Below are positions 26,057-34,450 of a stretch of 64,000 nt of DNA, in pieces; positions within the stretch are counted from its first letter, which is position 1, and each line of letters begins with the position of its first letter. Under the pieces are notes generated by a model. That model was given only the letters and a program-made list of their open reading frames with translations, was not told the origin of the DNA and did no database searches. The stretch is from contig CAJTOH010000019.1 of the NCBI GenBank assembly GCA_910577685.1, forward strand, positions 1 through 64,000, given 5' to 3'. Position numbers and translations under genes: made by a program. The DNA comes from an uncultured Dorea sp. (GTDB lineage Bacteria > Bacillota > Clostridia > Lachnospirales > Lachnospiraceae).

Positions 26057-26099
26057 TTCGAATATTATTATTTACTTTTTCGAAATCAAATGTTATACT
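26057..26099 (+). promoter_or_regulatory. Promoter with paired TTCGAA boxes for the XRE gene
   Basis: TTTACT (26071-26076), a 17-bp spacer and TATACT (26094-26099) form a good plus-strand promoter. Palindromic TTCGAA occurs at 26057-26062, just upstream of the -35, and again at 26079-26084 in the spacer, 22 bp apart or about two DNA turns. A near copy TTCGAT is at 26048. These look like operator half-sites for the XRE protein encoded next. Confidence 0.6.
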
Positions 26100-26138
26100 T
26101 TTAAAGATCATACTTACAAAAAGTGAGGAGGTGAAATA

Positions 26139-26564
26139 ATGAGTCTAACTTTTGGCGAAAAAATCAAAGATGCCAGAAAATCAAAAAATCTCACGCAGAA
26201 ACAGCTTGCCGAAAAAATCGGCGCAAAACACAATTCCGTCAGTGATTGGGAGAATGATAAGAACAGGCCTGACGCCGCTACCATAGAAATACTCTGCAGG
26301 GTGCTCGACATCACGCCTAATTATCTCTTGGATACCTCTCCCGGCGAATACACGCCTGCGGAAAAGACGATCATCGAAAAATATCGTTTTATTTCCGAAT
26401 ATTCCCCCGAGGGTACGGCAACCGTAGGCTATATACTGGACCGGGAATACCAGATTGCCAAAGACAGGAAACAGCAGGCAGTCCTTATGCCTTCCCTGCC
26501 TAAGGAAGATATCGCCGCAATTGAACGCGCCATGAAAAAAATTGACATCAAAAAGGCAAGGTAA
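26139..26564 (+). CDS. XRE family helix-turn-helix regulator
   Basis: A 141-aa regulator with an N-terminal Cro/C1-type helix-turn-helix (LTFGEKIKDARKSKNLTQKQLAEKIGAKHNSVSDWENDKNRPDAATIEIL) and a C-terminal region that may bind its partner or a signal. The ATG is preceded by AGGAGGTGAAATA. It is one of few plus-strand genes here and is directly followed (30 bp) by an ImmA/IrrE-like gene, the arrangement of ImmR/ImmA and DdrO/IrrE pairs, where the protease removes the repressor. The TTCGAA boxes in its promoter suggest autoregulation. Target genes beyond itself are unknown. Confidence 0.9.
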   Translation: MSLTFGEKIKDARKSKNLTQKQLAEKIGAKHNSVSDWENDKNRPDAATIEILCRVLDITPNYLLDTSPGEYTPAEKTIIEKYRFISEYSPEGTATVGYILDREYQIAKDRKQQAVLMPSLPKEDIAAIERAMKKIDIKKAR

Positions 26565-26594
26565 CATATATCATTTCATACAGACGGAGCTATT

Positions 26595-27215
26595 ATGCGT
26601 TTTTTCAAAAGAGAAAAGATATCAAACGAAGAGCGCAGATATATTAGATTTGCGGCTTACGACGCTCTGCTGGAATTTAATGAACACAGCCTTCCCGTCT
26701 TTTCCGACGATTTCTGCCGGATCGTGAATTCGTCGATTTTTATATTTCCGATGCAGTTTATCGCAAGAAAAGAAGGGCTTTCGGAAAATTATTTTTCCAA
26801 CGTAGGAAGCGGCATGGCAATGTATGTTGATACTACCGGACACTATATCGTCCTGTACGACGAAGAACTCCCTTTGTCCGACATACGATGGACGATTGCC
26901 AGACTCGTCTATCTGATCAAGTCCGGCAGGCTTGAGGAGAACCCTAATGTGTTCCATTTCTCAGATGATTGCGCCGATTCGGACAAATGCGACGAGTTCG
27001 CATATCATTTTACCTGTCCGGATCCCATTCTCAATGAATGTAATATCAGCAGCGCGTCCGATATCATCAAATACTGTGAGATTCCTTTTTCTTTTGCAAA
27101 TGTAAAAAGCAGGTTACTGAAAACATCAAAGAATATTTCCTCGATACCTATTATCGAAAAAGCTTTGGAAAATAATTTCAGATCATACATAGACCAAAAA
27201 AACTTCTCAATGTAA
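26595..27215 (+). CDS. ImmA/IrrE-like protein lacking the HExxH motif
   Basis: A 206-aa protein that I align by eye with the ImmA/IrrE (M78) metallopeptidase fold. Where active members read (R/W)FTIAHELGH, this one has DIRWTIARLVYLIKSG (res. 96-110), so both zinc-binding histidines and the catalytic Glu are missing. The later helix DEFAYHFTCPDPIL (133-146) corresponds to the usual E-x-x-A-x-x-F-A-x-x-L-x-M-P region, and IPFSFANVKSRLLK to the C-terminal helix. It follows the XRE gene with a GGAG ribosome site. Likely a pseudo-protease that senses or binds the regulator without cutting it. Alignment is unaided, so moderate confidence. Confidence 0.65.
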   Translation: MRFFKREKISNEERRYIRFAAYDALLEFNEHSLPVFSDDFCRIVNSSIFIFPMQFIARKEGLSENYFSNVGSGMAMYVDTTGHYIVLYDEELPLSDIRWTIARLVYLIKSGRLEENPNVFHFSDDCADSDKCDEFAYHFTCPDPILNECNISSASDIIKYCEIPFSFANVKSRLLKTSKNISSIPIIEKALENNFRSYIDQKNFSM

Positions 27216-27272
27216 GGTGCGAAAATATTTCCGGATGAGGAGGAAAAGAAAAAGGTAGAATTTATGTACAAA

Positions 27273-27321
27273 ACGGCTGCCAAAAGACGGGACTTTACCC
27301 TCTCCTGACAGCCGCTTTTTT
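27273..27321 (+). terminator. Terminator of the XRE/ImmA-like operon
   Basis: CGGCTG (27274-27279) pairs with CAGCCG (27309-27314), extended with a mismatch, and is followed by CTTTTTT on the plus strand. The loop is long (29 bases), so efficiency is uncertain. Confidence 0.55.
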
Positions 27322-27346
27322 ATGCCGGATCATTCATTTTGCAATA

Positions 27347-27374
27347 AAAAAGATCCGTTAAAACGGATCTTTTT
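27347..27374 (-). terminator. Terminator after tRNA-Met (probably bidirectional)
   Basis: AAAAAGATCCGTT/AACGGATCTTTTT forms a 13-bp stem with a tiny loop. It lies 4 bp from the mature tRNA-Met 3' end and has T tracts in both directions, so it could also back up the plus-strand operon. Confidence 0.8.
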
Positions 27375-27377
27375 AAG

Positions 27378-27451
27378 TAGCGGGAACTGGATTTGAACCA
27401 GCGACACCACGGGTATGAACCGTGTGCTCTAGCCAACTGAGCTATCCCGCC
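27378..27451 (-). tRNA. tRNA-Met (CAT)
   Basis: A 74-nt cloverleaf: acceptor GGCGGGA/TCCCGCT with a G-U first pair, D stem GCTC/GAGC, anticodon loop TTCATAC with CAT anticodon, T arm GCTGG-TTCAAAT-CCAGT and discriminator A. The CCA is not encoded. An elongator Met is more likely than initiator because the first acceptor pair and the anticodon stem lack initiator features; a tilS-modified Ile(CAT) is a further option. Confidence 0.92.
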
Positions 27452-27455
27452 GGAT

Positions 27456-27499
27456 GTGACTCGACTTTCATCGAATCACCTACAACATTCTCTGTTGTA
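27456..27499 (-). other. Two hairpins in the tRNA-Val to tRNA-Met spacer
   Basis: The spacer folds as two neighbouring stem-loops: GTGACTCGA/TCGAATCAC (27456-27479, 9 bp, one G-U in RNA) and TACAACA/TGTTGTA (27481-27499, 7 bp). They nearly fill the 49-nt gap and may guide processing of the tandem tRNA transcript. Confidence 0.5.
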
Positions 27500-27500
27500 A

Positions 27501-27573
27501 TGGGACCTATAGGGCTCGAACCTATGACCCTCTGCTTGTAAGGCAGATGCTCTCCCAGCTGAGCTAAGATCCC
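27501..27573 (-). tRNA. tRNA-Val (TAC)
   Basis: A 73-nt cloverleaf: acceptor GGGATCT/AGGTCCC (one T-G pair), D stem GCTC/GAGC, anticodon loop CTTACAA with TAC, T arm ATAGG-TTCGAGC-CCTAT and discriminator A. It is first of the two tRNAs on the minus strand, about 95 bp past the parC stop. Confidence 0.95.
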
Positions 27574-27668
27574 TTTTCTTTACAAGTTGTTATCTCGAAC
27601 CTGCTCCGCTATTATACTATTAAATCCCACCACTTGTCAACACATTTTTACAAATTTTTCAATTTTTT

Positions 27669-29909
27669 TTATCCGCGTATTTTCGTACCGTTTCCGTCCC
27701 TCTTCGCCATCTTAAGCCGGCTGAGTGAAACCTCTCTCTCTCCCACTAAAACTCTGGTTTCCGCCCCTTCCGCAAGAAGGTATGCCTCCTCCACCTGGTC
27801 ATTCTTCCGCAGCTTAATCCCACGGACTCCGATAGCGCCCTTCTTCTTCTCGGAAACTTCTTCCGCCTCGAATTTAAGGAAATATCCTTCCTTCGTCCGC
27901 AATACCACGTGCTGGTCGTCGCTGATGACTCCCACGGTAATCACCAAATCGTCATTCTGAAGCTTCGTCGCCGCAATCGTCCTCTTCGCCACCTGGAATT
28001 CATTGCCGTCCACTTTCTTGACCATTCCCTGTTGCGTGGCAAAGAAAAGCCTCGCATAGCGCATCTGCTCGGAATCGCACAGATACACGATCTCCTCCCG
28101 GGTGCTGTCATAATTACTTACGTTGTCGATGGGTATCCCCTTATCCCGGAACTTCCCGTAAGGCAGATCCAGAACCTTGATCTGGTGCATCTTCCCCGTA
28201 TTGGTAAATACGCAGATCTTTCCCGTATTCATACAGGAGATAATGTACTTATTCTCGGCGTCCGCAGCCTCTTTGTTCCTTGCGTAAGTATTACTGTCTA
28301 CCGTCTTGGCATAGCCGAAACGGTCCATCAGGAACACAACTTCCTGCTCTTCCACCTTCTTCTCCTCATAGACCGCCTCTTTGACATTCTCCACCACGGT
28401 ACGGCGTTTCCGGCCGAATTCCGCCTTAAGCCTGTCCAGATCTTCGATAATGACCGCAGCCATAGAATCGTAATTATTCAGGATCTCCTCGTAACGGGCA
28501 ATCTTCGCAAGGGTCTCGTCATGCTCCTTCATCAGCGCCTCGATCTCAAGGCCGATCAGCTTGTAAAGACGCATCTCAAGGATTGCCGTCGCCTGACGCT
28601 CCGTAAATCGCAGCATGGACGCCATCTTCTTTGAAATCTTTGTCTTGAACTTAATATTATCCGTCGCGCCGCTTATCAGACAAGCCTTTGCATCCTTCAC
28701 GGACCGGCTTCCCCGGAGGATCTCTATAATCAGATCTATTACGTCGCATGCCTTAATAAGGCCTTCCTGAATCTCCTTCTTATCCTTCTCCTTATTCAGG
28801 AGGTTTTGGTACTTTCTGGTCGCCATCTCGAACTGAAAATCCACATGATGCTCGATGATCTTCTTAAGCCCCATAGTTTCCGGCCTTCCGCCTGCAACCG
28901 CAAGCATATTGACCCCAAAGGTATCCTCAAGGCGGGTCTTCTTATAGAGCATATTGGTAAGATTCTCAATATCCGCCCCCCGTTTCAGCTCGATTACAAT
29001 GCGGATTCCTTCCTTGGAAGACTGATTCGAGATATCTACAATATCGCCGGTCTTTTTGGATTCTACCAAAGCGCAGACATCATTGAGAAACTTCCCGATC
29101 CCCGCGCCGATCATTGTATAGGGAATCTCAGTAATAACCAGACGGCTCTTGCCGCCCTTCATCTCCTCAATCTCGACCTTGCCCCGAATCTTGATCTTGC
29201 CGATCCCATTTTCATAAATATCCAAAAGATCGTCCTTATTCACAACAATACCGCCGGTAGGGAAATCCGGCCCTTTGATGTACTGCATCAATTGTTTCGT
29301 GCTGATGTCGTCGTTCTTCATATACGCTTTGACCCCATCGATCACTTCTCCCAGATTATGGGTGGGGATACTGGTCGCCATTCCCACCGCAATCCCCTCC
29401 GCGCCGTTCACAAGGAGGTTGGGAAGACGCACCGGAAGCACCTCCGGCTCCTTCTCCGTCTCGTCAAAATTCGGTACGAAGTCAACGATATCTTTGTCCA
29501 GATCCGCCAGATATGCCTCCTGGGTCACCTTGGCAAGGCGCGCCTCCGTGTAACGCATTGCCGCCGCGCCGTCCCCTTCGATGGATCCGAAATTCCCGTG
29601 TCCGTCAACCAGAATCATACCCTTCTTAAATTCCTGCGCCATGACCACAAGCGCCTCGTAGATGGAACTGTCGCCGTGGGGGTGGTATTTACCCATGGTA
29701 TCTCCCACGATACGGGCGCATTTCCGGTAAGGCCGGTCATAGCGTATCCCTAACTCATGCATGTCGTAGAGCGTACGCCGCTGCACGGGCTTTAACCCGT
29801 CCCTGACATCAGGCAGGGCGCGGGCAACAATTACGCTCATGGCATAATCTATATATGATTTCTTCATCACATCCGAATACTCGGTCCTGATAATCTGTGA
29901 ATCCTGCAT
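27669..29909 (-). CDS. parC: Type IIA DNA topoisomerase subunit A (ParC-like)
   Basis: Breakage-reunion subunit of a type II topoisomerase, 746 aa. The catalytic tyrosine lies in AAAMRYTEARL; the quinolone-target region reads GDTMGKYHPHGDSSIYEALV, with Ser and Glu at the usual resistance positions, so it looks wild type. The beta-propeller C-terminal domain lacks a clear GyrA box (QRRGGRG); a weak SEKKKGAIGVRGI is in its place. Together with the adjacent parE gene this points to topoisomerase IV rather than gyrase, whose genes usually lie near dnaA. The start has GAGGAGAATAAG upstream. Confidence 0.88.
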   Translation of the reverse strand: MQDSQIIRTEYSDVMKKSYIDYAMSVIVARALPDVRDGLKPVQRRTLYDMHELGIRYDRPYRKCARIVGDTMGKYHPHGDSSIYEALVVMAQEFKKGMILVDGHGNFGSIEGDGAAAMRYTEARLAKVTQEAYLADLDKDIVDFVPNFDETEKEPEVLPVRLPNLLVNGAEGIAVGMATSIPTHNLGEVIDGVKAYMKNDDISTKQLMQYIKGPDFPTGGIVVNKDDLLDIYENGIGKIKIRGKVEIEEMKGGKSRLVITEIPYTMIGAGIGKFLNDVCALVESKKTGDIVDISNQSSKEGIRIVIELKRGADIENLTNMLYKKTRLEDTFGVNMLAVAGGRPETMGLKKIIEHHVDFQFEMATRKYQNLLNKEKDKKEIQEGLIKACDVIDLIIEILRGSRSVKDAKACLISGATDNIKFKTKISKKMASMLRFTERQATAILEMRLYKLIGLEIEALMKEHDETLAKIARYEEILNNYDSMAAVIIEDLDRLKAEFGRKRRTVVENVKEAVYEEKKVEEQEVVFLMDRFGYAKTVDSNTYARNKEAADAENKYIISCMNTGKICVFTNTGKMHQIKVLDLPYGKFRDKGIPIDNVSNYDSTREEIVYLCDSEQMRYARLFFATQQGMVKKVDGNEFQVAKRTIAATKLQNDDLVITVGVISDDQHVVLRTKEGYFLKFEAEEVSEKKKGAIGVRGIKLRKNDQVEEAYLLAEGAETRVLVGEREVSLSRLKMAKRDGNGTKIRG

Positions 29910-29963
29910 CTTATTCTCCTCTATAGAAGCGCAGCCTGTAAAAAACGCTGCGCCTCAAATAAT

Positions 29964-31883
29964 CTATATATCCAGCTCCGCCTCCGTCGCATTCTCATAA
30001 ATAAACGACCGTCTGGGAGGCACTTCCGTCCCCATCAGCATCTCCGTCACCCCTGACGCCATTCTGGCATCTTCGATCTCTACCAGCTTTAAAATCCGCG
30101 TCTCGGGATTCAGCGTCGTCTCCCACAGTTGTTCTGCGTCCATCTCTCCCAGACCCTTGTACCGCTGTAAAGTAAACGGTCCCTCATGGGTCTTCCGGTA
30201 TCTCTCCAACGCCTTATCGTCATAGAGGTATTCTTCCTCCCCCTTCTTCGGCATCGCCTTATAGAGAGGCGGCATGGCGATATAGACATGTCCCTCAAAA
30301 ATCAGCTCCGGCATAAAACGGTAGAACAGCGTCAAAAGCAGCGTTGAGATATGCGCCCCGTCCACGTCCGCATCCGCCATGATGATGATCTTATCGTAAC
30401 GCAGCTTGCTGATGTCGAAATCATTGCCATACCCTTCCGAAAAACCGCACCCAAACGCATTGATCATAGTCTTGATCTCAGCGTTGGCAAGCACCTTGTC
30501 AATACTGGCCTTCTCCACATTGAGAATCTTCCCCCGGATTGGAAGGATTGCCTGATACATACGGTCCCTCGCCGTCTTGGCAGAACCGCCGGCAGAATCT
30601 CCCTCCACGATAAAAATCTCGCATTTCTGCGCGTCCCGGCTCTCACAGTTTGCAAGTTTACCGTTGCTGTCAAAAGAATACTTCTGCTTGGTCAGAAGAT
30701 TCGTCTTCGCCCGTTCCTCCGTCTTGCGGATCTTCGCCGCCTTCTCCGCACATCCGATCACCTTCTTTAGGTTCTCAAGGTTCCGGTCGAAATAGCGGTT
30801 GATCTCGTCATTGGTCACTTTGCTGCACGCCTTGGACGCGTCGGGGTTGTCCAGCTTCGTCTTAGTCTGTCCCTCGAATCTTGGATCCGGATGCTTGATG
30901 GAAACGATGGCCGTCATCCCGTTGCGGACATCGGCCCCCGTAAAATTGGAATCCTTCTCTTTCAGGATTCCCAGTTCCCTTGCATACTGGTTGATCACAG
31001 TCGTAAACGTGGTCTTGAATCCGGTCAGATGGGTTCCCCCCTCCGCGTTATAGATATTATTGCAGAAACCAAGAACATTCTCATGGAACTCATTCACATA
31101 CTGGAACGCGGCCTCCACCTCGATTCCTTCAGCCTCTCCCTTAAAATACACGGGATCATGGACTGCCTCCTTCTTGGAATTCAAGTCCTTGATAAATCCT
31201 AGGATCCCGTCCGGCTCGTGGTAAACGATATGTTCCTCCTCGCTCCCCCGCTTGTCGTCAAATATGATGGTCAGCTCCGGATTCAGATACGCCGTTTCGT
31301 GCATACGGCTCTTTACCTCATCCGCGCGGAACCTTGTCTTCTCAAATATAGTATCATCCGGGAGGAAATTCACCTTCGTCCCGGTCTTTCTCGTCTTCCC
31401 GATCTTCGGCAGTAGTCCGTCTTCAAGCTCAATGACCGGCTTTCCTCTCTCGTAGCGGTCATGATGTACGTAACCCTCCCGGCTGATCTCCACGTCCATA
31501 TAAACGGACAAGGCGTTCACCACGGAAGAACCGACGCCATGAAGTCCTCCGCTGGTCTTATAGGCCGTATCGTCAAACTTCCCGCCTGCATGAAGCGTCG
31601 TGTAGACCACCCGAGCCGCCGATACGCCCGTGGCATGCATTCCTACCGGCACGCCCCTTCCATTATCGCTGACCGTAGCCGAGCCGTCTTTTTGAAGCGT
31701 AACGCAAATCTCCGTACAGAATCCCGCCAAATGCTCATCCACAGCATTATCCACAATCTCATAGATCAGATGGTTCAGCCCCTTCGTAGACACGCTCCCT
31801 ATATACATTCCCGGCCTTTTCCGTACCGCTTCCAGCCCTTCCAGTATGGCAATGCTATCTGCATCATATGTATTCTTTGCCAT
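29964..31883 (-). CDS. parE: Type IIA DNA topoisomerase subunit B (ParE-like)
   Basis: ATPase subunit partner of the subunit A gene 54 bp downstream. The GHKL ATP site is seen as EIVDNAVDEHLAGF and DNGRGVPVGMH and then GGLHGVGSSVVNALS; the Toprim domain shows EGDSAGGSAKTARDR and the MADADVDGAHI acidic motif. The 640-aa length suits a ParE/GyrB without insertion. I chose the ATG at 31883 (AAAGGATCTGAATAAT upstream); the frame extends further up without a ribosome site or homology. The pair resolves linked chromosomes after replication. Confidence 0.9.
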   Translation of the reverse strand: MAKNTYDADSIAILEGLEAVRKRPGMYIGSVSTKGLNHLIYEIVDNAVDEHLAGFCTEICVTLQKDGSATVSDNGRGVPVGMHATGVSAARVVYTTLHAGGKFDDTAYKTSGGLHGVGSSVVNALSVYMDVEISREGYVHHDRYERGKPVIELEDGLLPKIGKTRKTGTKVNFLPDDTIFEKTRFRADEVKSRMHETAYLNPELTIIFDDKRGSEEEHIVYHEPDGILGFIKDLNSKKEAVHDPVYFKGEAEGIEVEAAFQYVNEFHENVLGFCNNIYNAEGGTHLTGFKTTFTTVINQYARELGILKEKDSNFTGADVRNGMTAIVSIKHPDPRFEGQTKTKLDNPDASKACSKVTNDEINRYFDRNLENLKKVIGCAEKAAKIRKTEERAKTNLLTKQKYSFDSNGKLANCESRDAQKCEIFIVEGDSAGGSAKTARDRMYQAILPIRGKILNVEKASIDKVLANAEIKTMINAFGCGFSEGYGNDFDISKLRYDKIIIMADADVDGAHISTLLLTLFYRFMPELIFEGHVYIAMPPLYKAMPKKGEEEYLYDDKALERYRKTHEGPFTLQRYKGLGEMDAEQLWETTLNPETRILKLVEIEDARMASGVTEMLMGTEVPPRRSFIYENATEAELDI

Positions 31884-31962
31884 ATTATTCAGATCCTTTC
31901 TTCGTAAATATTTCCATACCTTCCACATCTTAGCACAAACCATGGCATTGTTCAAATACATT

Positions 31963-33150
31963 TTACTTTGTAAGCACCGTATTCAGTACATCCGCCAGAT
32001 ACGTTACCGCATTGCGCATCTCATCCACCGTATTTGTCTGCGCCCCCGCCTCGATCAGAAGGGACTTCGGCTTGAAATGCATATTATAGCGATAACCTTT
32101 CAGATAAATGTGTCTGGTAAACCCGGGGTACTTCTCGATCGCGGCAAGCTGCATCTGCAGGGAAAACGCCAGATTATCCTGAATATACGGATTTGCGAGA
32201 TAGCCGATATCGCCGTTTGCCTTTGTCCGGCTCATACCGTTAAAAAACATGATCTGGGCGGTCTGTTTTCCGTCGATCTCCGTCACCAGATGAGTCTGCT
32301 CCCCCACTCCGTCCCGGTGGAGGTCGATCACCACCTCGATGCTGGGATTCTCGTCAAGAATCTTTTGGATTTCCGGTTCCGCCAAGTCGTAAGCCATGCT
32401 TCTATCCAGCCTCCCGTCCACCATATCATAAACGCCTTTGTGATGAATGGTCTTAATTCCGTATTTATCGTTGAGCAGGTCGGTCAGCAAATTCCCCATA
32501 CCCACAATCGTCGTGCTCTCGTCCCCCGGAACGGAGTCTATGAACGCCTCCTGAGAGTGGGTATGGTAGACCAGCACTTTGGGTTCTTTCCCGGACTTAT
32601 CAATCTTCATATTCTTTTCCAGAAGGACCTGCGCGTTGAGTAATTCCGGATCCGCCATAGTGCTGGAATCAACGGTATAGAACGTACCTAAAAGATACTC
32701 ATAATTCATCATTTTCTCCATAGAGGTATCAATCTGAGGCGCGGATGACTGAACCACCTCCGGCTCCTGCCCGTCCTTCTTCACCAGTTTTCCATTTTCA
32801 TCCACCATGTTCTCGTCGTTTGCCTGATTTGCGAGAATCATCCGGTAAGTCTCCTGATCCTCCACGTCCGTATGGACGGACGATTTTCCCTCTATGTATA
32901 CGCCCAGAGGAATCATCTCCATGGCCGTCTTAGAGATCCAGTCCGCCATGGAACCGTCGGTTCCGCTTTCTACATAGACGAATCCTGTCAGAAACGTCCT
33001 CTTAGCCTGTTCCATCAACAGCCTGTTTAGTTTTGTCCGGTCCGTCTGTCCGGAATTCGACGGCGGTGAAAAGTCCATGCAGGTATAGGCTGCCAGGATT
33101 CCCAGTATGACAACAATCAATATTTGGCTGATCCGCTTTCTTCGTTCCAC
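31963..33150 (-). CDS. spoIIP: Stage II sporulation protein P
   Basis: Septal peptidoglycan amidase/endopeptidase that works with SpoIID and SpoIIM during engulfment. The 395-aa protein has an N-terminal membrane segment (ISQILIVVILGILAAYTCMDF) and an amidase domain with metal-ligand motifs VYHTHSQEAF and VIDLHRDGVG and catalytic region LLIEAGAQTN near the C terminus. I propose a GTG start at 33150 because GGAGTGATGAT precedes it; upstream ATGs at 33291 and beyond run into gpr and lack ribosome sites. It lies downstream of gpr, as in Bacillus (gpr-spoIIP). Expected under sigma-E control. Confidence 0.92.
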   Translation of the reverse strand: MERRKRISQILIVVILGILAAYTCMDFSPPSNSGQTDRTKLNRLLMEQAKRTFLTGFVYVESGTDGSMADWISKTAMEMIPLGVYIEGKSSVHTDVEDQETYRMILANQANDENMVDENGKLVKKDGQEPEVVQSSAPQIDTSMEKMMNYEYLLGTFYTVDSSTMADPELLNAQVLLEKNMKIDKSGKEPKVLVYHTHSQEAFIDSVPGDESTTIVGMGNLLTDLLNDKYGIKTIHHKGVYDMVDGRLDRSMAYDLAEPEIQKILDENPSIEVVIDLHRDGVGEQTHLVTEIDGKQTAQIMFFNGMSRTKANGDIGYLANPYIQDNLAFSLQMQLAAIEKYPGFTRHIYLKGYRYNMHFKPKSLLIEAGAQTNTVDEMRNAVTYLADVLNTVLTK

Positions 33151-33193
33151 ATCATCACTCCATCTGCTATTAATGAAACCCATACACAGACAA

Positions 33194-33226
33194 TCCGGGG
33201 CCGCCCTTCTCTGCAAAGGCCCCGGA
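33194..33226 (-). terminator. GC-rich hairpin between gpr and spoIIP
   Basis: TCCGGGGCC (33194-33202) and GGCCCCGGA (33218-33226) pair over 9 bp with a 15-base loop. No U tract follows, so it may only weaken or protect the read-through from gpr into spoIIP. Confidence 0.5.
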
Positions 33227-33259
33227 CTGCCGTCTGCACAGAGTATCAATTCCATAACA

Positions 33260-34249
33260 CTATATGACACCCATTTCCTGATTATGTGCATGTCCTCTTG
33301 AAAATAGCATATTCAGCGCCTCGGAGATGGTATAGCTGATCCGCTTTACCGTCTCGTCGATGTCTTTGGGCGTCACGAACAGCCCGTTTAAGTGGGGGGA
33401 GATCAGCTCTTTTACCAGTTCGTATTTTTCCGCCGCATTATAACCCTGCATCACTACGCCCACTCCCCGCAGGGTCTCCGAACTCTCCAACGCCATGATC
33501 AGATTCTCCATAGTATCATTGACAATGGTTGCGGCGTCCACCACCGTCGGGACTCCGATTGCCAGAACAGGGATTCCCACCGTATCCTTGGTGATGGCGT
33601 TCCTGTGGTTCCCCACGCCGGAGCCGGGATTAATCCCCGTGTCCGTAATCTGTATAGTCCGGTTTAATCGTTTGGAGCTTCTTGCCGCCAGCGCGTCCAC
33701 GGCGATCATCATATCCGGTTTCGTCTCCCGGACGATTCCCTTAATAATCTCGACAGTCTCCATACCGGTCTGCGCCATAACTCCGGGAACGATGGCGCTC
33801 ACCAGACGGACATTATCCTCGCCCATAGCATATTTTCCATATTCCTTCACAATATGGCGGGTAATATTCAGGTTATCTACCACATAGGGACCCAATGCGT
33901 CCGGCGTCACCTTGCGGTTTCCGAGTCCCACCACAAGTATGGAAAAATCCTCCTTATCCTTCTTGATAAAGCGGGCAAGGAACTTCGCAAGCTCCTTGGA
34001 AATCTCGTCGTGGTAATCCTCGTCCGGAACAGCCATGTTCGGCGCTTCCATGGTAATATACGTACCCACCGGCTTACGCATCACCTTCGCGCCGTTCTCC
34101 GTCTCAATCTTAACGGTCGTCACCTTGATCTCCCGTTCCTCGTCATAGTCTTCTTTCAGGGATACGCCCTGAACCTCTACATTGTCCGATTCAAACCGCT
34201 CCTTATCCTCAAGAGCAAGATCCGTCCTGATGCTATACTTTTCAATCAT
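33260..34249 (-). CDS. gpr: Germination protease (GPR endopeptidase)
   Basis: Aspartic-type A25 endopeptidase that degrades SASPs at germination, yielding amino acids and freeing DNA. The 329-aa protein shows the N-terminal pro-region YSIRTDLALE, whose autocleavage activates the enzyme, the conserved VVGLGNRKVTPDALGP stretch and a second PDMMIAVDALAARSSKRLNRTIQI motif with catalytic acidic residues. Its substrate family member is encoded at 6158. It starts with AGGATGTAAGGG upstream. In Bacillus gpr is made under sigma-F/sigma-G in the forespore, and spoIIP follows; this order is kept here. Confidence 0.95.
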   Translation of the reverse strand: MIEKYSIRTDLALEDKERFESDNVEVQGVSLKEDYDEEREIKVTTVKIETENGAKVMRKPVGTYITMEAPNMAVPDEDYHDEISKELAKFLARFIKKDKEDFSILVVGLGNRKVTPDALGPYVVDNLNITRHIVKEYGKYAMGEDNVRLVSAIVPGVMAQTGMETVEIIKGIVRETKPDMMIAVDALAARSSKRLNRTIQITDTGINPGSGVGNHRNAITKDTVGIPVLAIGVPTVVDAATIVNDTMENLIMALESSETLRGVGVVMQGYNAAEKYELVKELISPHLNGLFVTPKDIDETVKRISYTISEALNMLFSRGHAHNQEMGVI

Positions 34250-34324
34250 CCCTTACATCCTCACTTTATTCTTAGTCTGTTTCTGGTTTATTGCTAGTTT
34301 TTACAATATTTTGAGAAATATGTA

Positions 34325-34353
34325 TTGACAGAAACCATTCCTTGCCCTAAAAT
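34325..34353 (+). promoter_or_regulatory. Consensus sigma-A promoter of rpsT
   Basis: TTGACA (34325-34330), 17-bp spacer, TAAAAT (34348-34353), giving a predicted start near 34360 and a leader of about 90 nt. Confidence 0.8.
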
Positions 34354-34365
34354 AAACTCGTATGT

Positions 34366-34398
34366 TTCGTTAGAACGTCCGTGTCCGGCTCTAACGAA
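34366..34398 (+). promoter_or_regulatory. Leader stem-loop of rpsT
   Basis: TTCGTTAGA (34366-34374) and TCTAACGAA (34390-34398) form a perfect 9-bp stem near the mRNA 5' end, 52 bp before the start codon. It could be a target for S20 autogenous control or a stability element. Confidence 0.45.
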
Positions 34399-34450
34399 GT
34401 CAATCATCGATAGGAATGAATCGAAATATAAGATATTGGAGGTGGACAAA

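Noticed and set aside
27669..31883. Reading the topoisomerase pair as gyrA-gyrB
   Set aside because: No clear GyrA box is seen and the parE-parC pair lacks the usual dnaA-recF neighbours; ParC/ParE is more likely, though not proven.
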